Of a stretch of 64,000 bases of DNA, positions 8,881 to 19,521 are shown piece by piece (positions within the stretch are counted from its first letter, which is position 1; the number at the start of each line of letters is the position of its first letter). This DNA comes from Streptomyces dioscori (GTDB lineage Bacteria > Actinomycetota > Actinomycetes > Streptomycetales > Streptomycetaceae): assembly GCF_003024195.1 (NCBI RefSeq), contig NZ_KZ679042.1:517911-581910 (forward strand). The letters run 5' to 3'. A program made the translations under genes and the position numbers. The notes below the pieces were generated by a model, which was not told the DNA's origin, did not search any database, and saw nothing but the letters and a program-made list of their open reading frames with translations.

Positions 8881-9113
8881 ATGCGTCGTGTCCCTGCACT
8901 CTGGTTCTTCGATGCCCGGTGCCGGTCCGGAGCCGTCGAGCGGCTGCGCGGACCGGTCACCGTCCCCGGCATCGCCATCACCTGCGCCTCGTCGCGGGGA
9001 CGAGTGGCTGCGCGGTCCTGATCGGCGTCATCGCTGTCTCCTCGGTCCGCGCCCCTTCGGGATCCGCCTTCCCGCTGGATCCCCATCCATTGCAGCAGAC
9101 GCGTCACGCCGGC

Positions 9114-9485
9114 TCAGGACGTGGTCGTCCGTCGTGGCGGCAGGCCCCGGTAGTAGTGGCCGACTCCGGAGAGATACCCGGGGTCCAGCGTCTCGCGGTC
9201 GGTCCTGAACCGGGGCGCGGCCTTGACCTCGTCCTCGGTGCACGCCACCTTGATCTCCTGGGCCTCCGGGTCGATGGAGGTGACCAGGCCCACGGGGATC
9301 AGAACACTCCTGCCGAACACCCAGCCACCGGTGTCGACGATCAGATGCCGCATCCCGGATTCGTCCACCTGCCGGTCCACGTGCCCGATGGTCCCGTCGG
9401 ACGCCGCGACCGTGAACCCCGTGAGCAGCAGTCCCTCCGCGTATCCGCTGGCCGGTGCGTACGACCAGATTCTGTCGGTGGTCAC
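9114..9485 (-). CDS. PRC-barrel domain protein
   Basis: A 123-residue soluble protein starting at GTG 9485, which has GGAAGG ten bases upstream. The first half forms a PRC-barrel-like beta domain, with LTGFTVAASDGTIGHVDRQV, then a beta strand with HLIVDTGGWVFGRSVLIPVG, and a second strand pair after SIDPEAQEIKVACTEDEVK. The C-terminus carries PGYLSGVGHYYRGLPPR. PRC-barrel proteins of this kind are common stress-associated proteins in Streptomyces, and their biochemical role is not established. A candidate SigB-type promoter (GAAT-N15-GGGTAT) sits about 85 bp upstream. That fits its place among SigB-regulator genes. Confidence 0.8.
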   Translation of the reverse strand: MTTDRIWSYAPASGYAEGLLLTGFTVAASDGTIGHVDRQVDESGMRHLIVDTGGWVFGRSVLIPVGLVTSIDPEAQEIKVACTEDEVKAAPRFRTDRETLDPGYLSGVGHYYRGLPPRRTTTS

Positions 9486-9568
9486 GTCGCTGCTTCCTTC
9501 CCATGGTCGAGTTGCGAACGGAGCACCGCGGCCGGTGTGCGCCGCCCGCCGTCCTCCTGGGGCAGCCA

Positions 9569-9593
9569 ATACCCTCCTGCCGGGTCCGCATTC
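9569..9593 (-). promoter_or_regulatory. Candidate SigB-type promoter for the PRC-barrel gene
   Basis: On the minus strand GAAT (9593-9590), 15 bp, then GGGTAT (9574-9569). This fits the published Streptomyces SigB consensus GNNT-N14-16-GGGTAC/T. The predicted start would give a leader of about 75 nt. Confidence 0.5.
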
Positions 9594-9758
9594 CCGGCGA
9601 TTTTCGCGCGGCGCCCTCGTGGGGCCCGCGGGGGCCGTGCCGCACACGGTCGGCAAAAGGACGCGCGGCGGCTCGCTACGAGAAAGGCGCACCGCCGTGA
9701 AAAGAGCAGGCGTACCACCAGGGAAGCAGGGAACCAGAAGCCCTGGAGGTTGATAACA

Positions 9759-9929
9759 ATGGTTCCCATCATTCTTGTTCTTCTGCTCGCTCTTCTCCTT
9801 TTCGGTGCGGGTTTCGCGCTCAAGGCGCTGTGGTGGATCGCGGTCATCGTGCTGGTCGTCTGGCTGCTCGGCTTCGTGGTGCGTCCGACCGCCTCCGGTG
9901 GCCGCCGCGGACGCTGGTACCGCTGGTAG
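9759..9929 (+). CDS. Small hydrophobic membrane protein, 56 aa
   Basis: Begins at ATG 9759 with GGAGGT eight bases upstream and ends with TAG at 9927. The protein is two back-to-back hydrophobic helices (VPIILVLLLALLLFGAGFAL and WWIAVIVLVVWLLGFVV) followed by a basic, Trp-containing tail ending GRWYRW. This is the protein commonly annotated only as 'hydrophobic protein' in Streptomyces and resembles the lmo0937-type small membrane proteins. The function is unknown. It sits 75 bp upstream of dps on the same strand and may be co-transcribed with it as part of the stress response. Confidence 0.85.
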   Translation: MVPIILVLLLALLLFGAGFALKALWWIAVIVLVVWLLGFVVRPTASGGRRGRWYRW

Positions 9930-10004
9930 GAGGGCCGCGAGCGCTCGGACACCGGCCGTCGCGCCCACCATCTCGCACAGCGAACTCCCAGGAAGGAAAA
10001 AGGA

Positions 10005-10577
10005 ATGACGTCGTCCCGAACCGAACCCAAGTACACCGTTCCCGGACTCAGCGTCCAGGACGGCGGGAAGCTTATCGAACTGCTCCGTCTGCGGCTGCAC
10101 GCACTCAATGACCTCTCGCTCACGCTGAAGCACATTCACTGGAATGTGGTAGGCCCGCATTTCATCGCCATCCACGAAATGCTCGACCCGCAGGTCGACC
10201 GGGTCCGTGCCATGGCTGACGACACCGCGGAGCGGGTCTCGGCGCTGGGCGGGGTACCCGTGGGGACTCCCGGCGCCCTCGTCGCCGAGCGGACCTGGGA
10301 CGACTACGACGTCGGGCGCGCGGACGCGATCGCCCATCTCGGCGCCCTCGACCTGGTCTACACGGGCATCGTCGAGAGCCACCGCGCCGCGCTGGCCGAG
10401 GTCGGCAAGTTCGACCCGGTGACGGAGGACCTCCTCATCGAGCAGCTGCGCTCCCTCGAACAGTTCCAGTGGTTCGTGCGCGCGCACCTCGAAAGCTCCG
10501 GTGGTGACCTCGCCACGGCGGGCACCCACACCGAGACCGAGGCGGCACGCTCGGCGCACGAGGACGGGGCCCGATAG
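10005..10577 (+). CDS. dps: Dps-family ferritin-like DNA-protection protein
   Basis: A 190-residue member of the Dps family, dodecameric mini-ferritins that oxidise and store iron with H2O2 and can bind DNA. The ferroxidase helix reads LKHIHWNVVGPHFIAIHEML, followed by DPQVDRVRAMADDTAERV, giving the conserved His, Asp and Glu ligands shared between subunits. The C-terminal helix ends with a hydrophilic tail rich in Thr, Glu and Ala. ATG 10005 has AGGAAGGAAAAAGG upstream. Dps proteins in Streptomyces are controlled by SigB-type sigma factors during osmotic and stationary-phase stress, which suits the neighbours. A very strong bidirectional terminator follows. Confidence 0.93.
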   Translation: MTSSRTEPKYTVPGLSVQDGGKLIELLRLRLHALNDLSLTLKHIHWNVVGPHFIAIHEMLDPQVDRVRAMADDTAERVSALGGVPVGTPGALVAERTWDDYDVGRADAIAHLGALDLVYTGIVESHRAALAEVGKFDPVTEDLLIEQLRSLEQFQWFVRAHLESSGGDLATAGTHTETEAARSAHEDGAR

Positions 10578-10594
10578 CAGGCCTTGCGACACGA

Positions 10595-10629
10595 AAGGGG
10601 CCCGGATCCATGACGGATCCGGGCCCCTT
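10595..10629. terminator. Strong bidirectional terminator after dps
   Basis: A 13-bp perfect GC stem (10597-10609 with 10615-10627) with loop ATGAC, flanked by AA on the left and TT on the right. It lies between dps and the convergent MEDS/ATPase gene. Confidence 0.85.
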
Positions 10630-10702
10630 CGCGTGCTTCGGCCTGTCTTCGCATGCGTCGTCGGTTTGCCTTCGCGTGCTTCGGTCTGCCGCTCCGCGTG
10701 CC

Positions 10703-11647
10703 TCAGACGCGGGAGACGTAGCTGCGGATCGTCGTGCCGGTGTCGCCGGTGTGCAGGCGCACCAGATCCGAGAGGTAGTGCACGAGCAGCAGGCCCCGGC
10801 CGCCGATCTGGCCGGCGGGTGCGGGGCGGCGGCCCGCGAGGGGGTCGGCCAGCCGCCCGAAGTCCTGTACCTGGCAGACGATCTGCTCGTTCTCCGCCCA
10901 CAGGCGCAGCGTCCCCGTGCCACCCGCGTGCACGACGCTGTTCGTGGTCAGTTCGGCGACGACCAGGGCCAGATCCTGCAGACGGACCGTGCTCATCCCC
11001 CGCTCCCGCGCCTGAGCGAGTGCGAAGTCACGGGCGGCCGGCAGCGTTTGTGCGTCATAGCGGAAGGTCGCCGCGCCGGGCAGGGCGGACAGCGGTTCGT
11101 TGCAGCGCGCGAGCACCCTTTCGGGGTCGTACGCCGCACTGGGCCGCTCACGTCCCCCGGTGATGAGGACGGGGTGGGTGGCATGGGCGTCGGCGAGCAC
11201 GTCCCTGGGCAGGGACCGGGCGTCGTACGGGCACAGGATGGTGACCTCACGGCCGCGGAACGCCTCGTTGATGAGGGCCTCGTGCTGGACGCAGGCGGGG
11301 TACTCCACGACGGTGCGGCCGGGCCAGATCGGCTCGCCGATGATCCGGACGCGGACGCCCGGCCGGGCGTCCGCGAAAGCCCGCAGCACCGACGGGATGA
11401 TCCGGCCGGGGTTGCGGCCTGCCGACGTCATGTCGACGAGGTGCACCGCCTGGGCCGCCGGGCCAAGTGCCGCCTCGATCAGTTCGAGCCGCGCGGCGGG
11501 CGCGGCCACCGCCACGGGCTCTCCGGCCGTCAGCCCTTCCCGTATGAACGGAACCGTGCCGCCCAAGTACTCCCGGTCGTCACGGTAGAAGAGCGCGGGG
11601 TGCACGAAGGGCGCGCCGGTGGTCGGCTCGGTGGCCGTCGTGGTCAC
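10703..11647 (-). CDS. MEDS-domain plus RsbW-like ATPase: RsbA-type anti-sigma regulatory protein
   Basis: A 314-residue two-domain protein. An N-terminal MEDS (methanogen/methylotroph DcmR sensory) domain covers about residues 10-180 and begins FVHPALFYRDDREYLGG. An HATPase_c_2 domain follows at about 190-314, with N-box LALVVAELTTNSVVHAG and G-box GGRGLLLVHYLSD. GTG 11647 is chosen over more upstream codons because AGGAG stands exactly seven bases before it. This architecture is described as the RsbA-type anti-sigma family. The MEDS domain senses an unknown small ligand and the ATPase domain binds or phosphorylates a partner. The closest candidate partners are the two SigB-type sigma factors and the STAS protein nearby. 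Confidence 0.85.
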   Translation of the reverse strand: MTTTATEPTTGAPFVHPALFYRDDREYLGGTVPFIREGLTAGEPVAVAAPAARLELIEAALGPAAQAVHLVDMTSAGRNPGRIIPSVLRAFADARPGVRVRIIGEPIWPGRTVVEYPACVQHEALINEAFRGREVTILCPYDARSLPRDVLADAHATHPVLITGGRERPSAAYDPERVLARCNEPLSALPGAATFRYDAQTLPAARDFALAQARERGMSTVRLQDLALVVAELTTNSVVHAGGTGTLRLWAENEQIVCQVQDFGRLADPLAGRRPAPAGQIGGRGLLLVHYLSDLVRLHTGDTGTTIRSYVSRV

Positions 11648-11844
11648 GTCGGCGCTCCTGTCGGCGGCGTGCGCCGGGTGTGCCGCCAGCCGGACGGTTC
11701 GCGTCGGTTCGCCGTCGTCCGACGGCGGCATCGACGACGAATTGTCCTTGCTGTCCCTCAGGTACACCGGTCTCACCCCGGGGCCCACCCTACGCCGTCG
11801 CACGGACGTTCCCTCGTCACTCAAGTGTGTCCCATGCACACAGC

Positions 11845-11874
11845 GGGCCGGTCGCACCAGGGTGCGACCGGCCC
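11845..11874 (-). terminator. Perfect hairpin downstream of the DUF5133 gene
   Basis: A 14-bp perfect inverted repeat (11845-11858 with 11861-11874) with only AG in the centre. It lies downstream of the minus-strand DUF5133 gene, separated from its stop codon by a tandem repeat. Confidence 0.7.
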
Positions 11875-11880
11875 GAAGGG

Positions 11881-11928
11881 TGGGTCGAGGGATGGGTCGA
11901 GGGATGGGTCGAGGGGGTGGTCGAGGGG
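11881..11928. repeat. Four 12-bp tandem repeats
   Basis: Four units of TGGGTCGAGGGA, the first two exact and the last two with one or two changes. They sit between the stop codon of the DUF5133 gene and its terminator hairpin. Confidence 0.85.
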
Positions 11929-11933
11929 GTGGG

Positions 11934-12248
11934 TTATGCGACGGCCTCATCCACGCCATGGACCTCGCCCGCGTCACGGACCCGGCCCACGTCACGGACC
12001 TCGGCGGAACCGGGCGCGGCGGGCCGCAGGGGCAGCGGCGTCAGTGAACCCTCCGCGGCGGCGATGTGGCTGCGCGCCTTCTTCAGTGCCAGGTCCACGT
12101 CCCGGGTGCCGGTCGACACGCAGAGGGTGTAGGCGAGGTCCTGCACCCGCTGGCCCGCCTTCACCGCGCCGCTCCCGGCCTGGTGCGCGACGAGTGCCTC
12201 GTACTCCCCCACGAGCTTGCGCAGGGTCGCGGGGTGGGGCATCAGCAT
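11934..12248 (-). CDS. DUF5133 domain protein
   Basis: A 104-residue small soluble protein. It starts at ATG 12248 (MLMPHPATLRKLVGEYEAL), with AAGGAG eight bases upstream, and ends with TAA at 11934. The helical core includes GQRVQDLAYTLCVSTGTRDVD and KKARSHIAAAE. It belongs to DUF5133, a small actinobacterial family without known function that I associate with stress and regulatory loci. The C-terminal 30 residues are charged and less conserved. It lies between a MEDS/ATPase regulator and a SigB-type sigma factor on the same strand, and might be part of the same transcription unit as the sigma gene. A second DUF5133 gene lies at 61758, next to glgE. Confidence 0.82.
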   Translation of the reverse strand: MLMPHPATLRKLVGEYEALVAHQAGSGAVKAGQRVQDLAYTLCVSTGTRDVDLALKKARSHIAAAEGSLTPLPLRPAAPGSAEVRDVGRVRDAGEVHGVDEAVA

Positions 12249-12370
12249 CCGGTTCTCTCCTTGATCACCTAATCGTGGGTCCACGGCGGGCTCAGGGGGT
12301 TCGGCGGGTTCGGCAGGTTCGGGAGTACCGGCCGGGGCGGCGCGTGCGTCGTCGGGACCGTGGTGCCGCG

Positions 12371-13294
12371 TCACGCGGCTCCCGTCCTGCCGTCGGCGTC
12401 CCCGCGGCCGGGGCGGGCCTGGGCGCCCAGCGCCTCGTCCCGCACCCGTGCGCAGCTGCGGGTGATGAGCCGGGAGACGTGCATCTGGGAGATGCCGAGC
12501 TGGTCGGCTATGCGGTTCTGTGTCATGTCCTCGAAGAAGCGCATGTACAGGATGTTCCGCTCGCGCTCCGGCAGCCGGCGCAGTCCTTCTTTCGCGGCTT
12601 CGCGGTCGACGACCATGTCGTAGGAGGAGTCGGGGGCGCCCAGGGTGTCCGCGAGGCTGTAGTTGTCGTCGGCGGACGACAGTTCGGCGTCGAGGGACAG
12701 GGTGCTGAAGCTCTCCATCGCCTCCATCCCCGCGCTCACCTCGTCCTCCGTCAGCCCGGCGTGCACCGCGATCTCGGCCGTCGTCGGCTCGGGGGCGCCG
12801 GGGTTCATCGTGAGGTCGCGGCGGGCGATCCGCACCTTGTTCCGCAGCTCCTGGACCCGGCGGGGCACCCGCAGCGCCCACATGCGGTCCCGGAAGTGCC
12901 GCTTGACCTCACCGGTGATGGTGGGCACCGCGTAACTCTCGAACGCCCCGCGCGAGGGGTCGAAGCGGTCTATCGCCTTCACCAGGCCGACGGCCGCGAC
13001 CTGCCGCAGGTCCTCGATGTTCTCGCCGCGGTCGCGGAAACGGCCGGCGATGCGGTGGGCCATCGGCAGCCAGGCCTTCGCCAACTCGTCGCGGACGGCG
13101 TCCCGCTCGGGCCCCTCCTCCAGAGCGGCCAGCCGGGCGAAGTCGGTCGCCGAATCAGGAGCGTCGTCGTGCGGGTGCCTCGACGCGGCGGTCCGGGCCG
13201 AGGGACCCGGCGCGGTCGTCGTCGCGGTGGACATGGACCGCGCCTCGGCAGGTACGGACTCCTCCGGGCTGTTTATCGACAAGTCGATGCTCAT
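12371..13294 (-). CDS. RNA polymerase sigma factor, SigB/SigF/SigG type (group 3)
   Basis: A 307-residue sigma-70 family factor. After a variable N-terminus, region 2 includes WLPMAHRIAGRFRDRGENIE and QVAAVGLVKAIDRFDP (core binding and -10 recognition). Region 3 begins with MWALRVPRRVQELR, and region 4 has the HTH QNRIADQLGISQMHVSRLI. The SYAVPTITGEVKRHFRDRMW segment is diagnostic of SigB/SigF-type general-stress and sporulation sigma factors. ATG 13294 has AGGAG nine bases upstream. Such sigma factors are held inactive by RsbW-like anti-sigma proteins, several of which are encoded alongside. It is divergent from a second factor of the same family, across a 393-bp region with a duplicated operator-like motif. 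I cannot say which of the S. coelicolor paralogues is the orthologue. Confidence 0.92.
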   Translation of the reverse strand: MSIDLSINSPEESVPAEARSMSTATTTAPGPSARTAASRHPHDDAPDSATDFARLAALEEGPERDAVRDELAKAWLPMAHRIAGRFRDRGENIEDLRQVAAVGLVKAIDRFDPSRGAFESYAVPTITGEVKRHFRDRMWALRVPRRVQELRNKVRIARRDLTMNPGAPEPTTAEIAVHAGLTEDEVSAGMEAMESFSTLSLDAELSSADDNYSLADTLGAPDSSYDMVVDREAAKEGLRRLPERERNILYMRFFEDMTQNRIADQLGISQMHVSRLITRSCARVRDEALGAQARPGRGDADGRTGAA

Positions 13295-13687
13295 GCGGAT
13301 TCGCTCCTGAACAAGTGGCGTGCGAGGGGATGCCGCAGGGACGATGACTTCCGGGGATCCCGGAGGGCCACCGCAGTCGGCTGAGCCGTTCCTGCGGGCG
13401 TGCCTCCGGTCCGAAGCACGAATTCCGCCTGCCCTTGCTTCCGGAGAGGAAACACCCCGTCTCGAAATCGACGGCACGTCACGGTGGCGGCACGGCGTCC
13501 CTCCTCGCGTCGAAGGGCGTACGGCCCACCGGTGCGTACCGCCCACCCGCGTGCGCCGTCGGCGGCCGGCCCGTGCGAGAGTTCTCCGGCGCTCGTGCGA
13601 GAGTTCTCCGACAAGGACCGACCGTGTCGGAGCGTCGACTTCTGGCCAGATCCTCAGTGGTCCTGATCTCTTTCGGGATTGGGTGGC
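13295..13687. promoter_or_regulatory. Divergent regulatory region between two sigma-factor genes, with exact 17-bp direct repeats
   Basis: This 393-bp non-coding gap must hold both sigma promoters. It contains two exact 17-bp copies of CGTGCGAGAGTTCTCCG, at 13572-13588 and 13594-13610. They are spaced 22 bp apart (two helical turns), and each has an internal palindrome GAGA-GT-TCTC. This looks like a paired operator. I could not identify convincing -35/-10 or SigB-type promoter sequences by eye. Confidence 0.55.
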
Positions 13688-14632
13688 ATGACCCGCGAGA
13701 ACCAGGGCACACGGCGTGTGTCATCAACAGCGACGGTGAGTGGGGTGGGCGGCATGGCAGCCGTGACGGCAGACGGGGCGACGGCCACGGCGCGGGAGGC
13801 CGGGACGACGAGCGAGACGGAACTGCCTCTCATCGAGGACCCGTCACGTGTCAGGCCGAAGGACGCCCGCGAGCTGTCGCGGCAGTTCTTCGACCGGCTT
13901 GCCGTGCTGGAGGAAGGCACCCACGAATACCAGTACGCCCGCAACACCCTGATCGAGATGAACCTCTCCCTCGTCCGGTACGCGGCCTCCCGCTTCCGCG
14001 GCCGGGGCGACTCGATGGAGGACATCGTCCAGGTCGGCACCATCGGGCTGATCAAGGCCATCGACCGGTTCGAGCTGACGCGCGAGGTGGAGTTCACCTC
14101 CTTCGCCGTTCCCTACATCGTCGGCGAGATCAAGCGCTTCTTCCGTGACACGAGCTGGGCCGTCCATGTGCCGCGGCGGCTGCAGGAGGCCCGGGTCGAG
14201 CTGGCGAAGGCCACGGAGGAACTGCGGACGCGGCTGGGCCGTGCCCCCACGACCGCCGAGCTGTCCCACCTCATGTCGCTGCCCGAGGCGGAGGTCATCG
14301 AGGCCCGCAAGGCGGCGAACTGCTACAACTCCTCGTCGCTCGACGCGGCTCTGACCTCCGACAACGGTTCGCACGGCGAGTCCGTCCTGGCGGACTTCAT
14401 CGGCGAGGACGACCGGTCGCTGGAACTCGTGGAGGACCTGCACTCGCTGGCGCCGCTGGTCGCCGAGCTCGACGAGCGCGAGCGCCGCATCATCCACCTG
14501 CGGTTCGTGGAGGAGCGCACCCAGGCCGAGATCGGCGAACTGCTCGGTATCTCCCAGATGCACGTGTCGCGTCTGATCAGCCGCATCATCAAGCGGCTCC
14601 GCGCCGGTCTGCTCGACCCCTCGGTGGCCTGA
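13688..14632 (+). CDS. RNA polymerase sigma factor, SigB/SigF/SigG type (group 3), second copy
   Basis: A 314-residue SigB-type factor divergent from the previous one. Region 2 contains YARNTLIEMNLSLVRYAASR and EDIVQVGTIGLIKAIDRFEL. The characteristic SFAVPYIVGEIKRFFRDTSW is present, and region 4 ends QAEIGELLGISQMHVSRLIS. The two factors are clearly paralogous but far from identical. The start is uncertain. ATG 13688 (MTRENQG) and ATG 13754 (MAAVTAD) are both possible and neither has a strong ribosome site. The conserved core begins near residue 50, so either start leaves it intact. It is likely released from a nearby RsbW-like inhibitor by a STAS antagonist. A long-loop hairpin follows at 14672. 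Confidence 0.9.
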   Translation: MTRENQGTRRVSSTATVSGVGGMAAVTADGATATAREAGTTSETELPLIEDPSRVRPKDARELSRQFFDRLAVLEEGTHEYQYARNTLIEMNLSLVRYAASRFRGRGDSMEDIVQVGTIGLIKAIDRFELTREVEFTSFAVPYIVGEIKRFFRDTSWAVHVPRRLQEARVELAKATEELRTRLGRAPTTAELSHLMSLPEAEVIEARKAANCYNSSSLDAALTSDNGSHGESVLADFIGEDDRSLELVEDLHSLAPLVAELDERERRIIHLRFVEERTQAEIGELLGISQMHVSRLISRIIKRLRAGLLDPSVA

Positions 14633-14671
14633 CACCCCCAAGCCCCCCCCGACCGGCATCCCCCCGCCGGT

Positions 14672-14736
14672 GACCGAGCCCGCCGTCGAGGTCCTCACGA
14701 GCCCCCGCTCACCGGACCGCGACGGCGGGCTCGGTC
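14672..14736 (+). terminator. Terminator-like 17-bp inverted repeat after the second sigma gene
   Basis: Perfect 17-bp arms (14672-14688 and 14720-14736) separated by a 31-nt loop, located 40 bp after the sigma stop codon. The rest of the 520-bp gap up to 15153 shows GC-rich repeats. The hybrid-kinase promoter should be here, but I cannot place it. Confidence 0.6.
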
Positions 14737-15152
14737 GTGTGGTCCACCGGTCGTGAACCCCGCCGGACGTAGGCCCCGCCGGTCGTGGACCCCGCCGACC
14801 GTAAGATCCGCGGGCCGCAGGACCCGCGGTCAGGGGTCCGTCGGCCGCGGCCTGTGATCCGTCGTATGGGGGCGCCGCGTCTCCCTCGTCACAGCACCCT
14901 CAGACTTCCCGGACACCCCTCTGGCCTCGGCTTGTCCCCGCCTTGGGCCCGCCTTGTCCTCGGCTTGGCGATTTTGGCACCACACTTTGTTCACAACCTC
15001 ACTTACGGGTTAGCCTGCGGCGTATTTCCTCGTCAGGCGGTCCCGTGCCACAGGATGTCCGACGAGGACGTGGTCCGGCAGTGGGCCTGTTGTTCCGAGT
15101 CCCTTTCGCACAGGTTGCACAGGGACCTAAGAGGCATGGAACGAGGGTGCGC

Positions 15153-19430
<4,278 letters not shown>

Positions 19431-19438
19431 GCGACCGC

Positions 19439-19467
19439 GCCCGGCCGTGTGCGCGCACCGGCCGGGC
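19439..19467 (+). promoter_or_regulatory. Hairpin between hybrid kinase and ANTAR-phosphatase genes
   Basis: An 8-bp GC arm pair (19439-19446 with 19460-19467), extended by GTG/CAC with a bulge, lies eight bases after the kinase stop codon. It could be an attenuator or a stabilising hairpin. There is no clear T-run. Confidence 0.4.
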
Positions 19468-19521
19468 ACAGGTCCCCGCGAACCGCCCCCATGGGCATCC
19501 CCGCCGAGGAGCTAGGGCATC

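Noticed and set aside
13291..13614. Short minus-strand open frame in the divergent sigma intergenic region
   Set aside because: No ribosome site and no recognisable sequence, and it overlaps the duplicated operator-like motif. It is probably non-coding.
14989..15012. Possible SigB-type promoter GTTC-N14-GGGTTA before the hybrid kinase
   Set aside because: The upstream element does not fit GNNT at any allowed spacing and GGGTTA deviates from GGGTAC/T, so the match is too weak.
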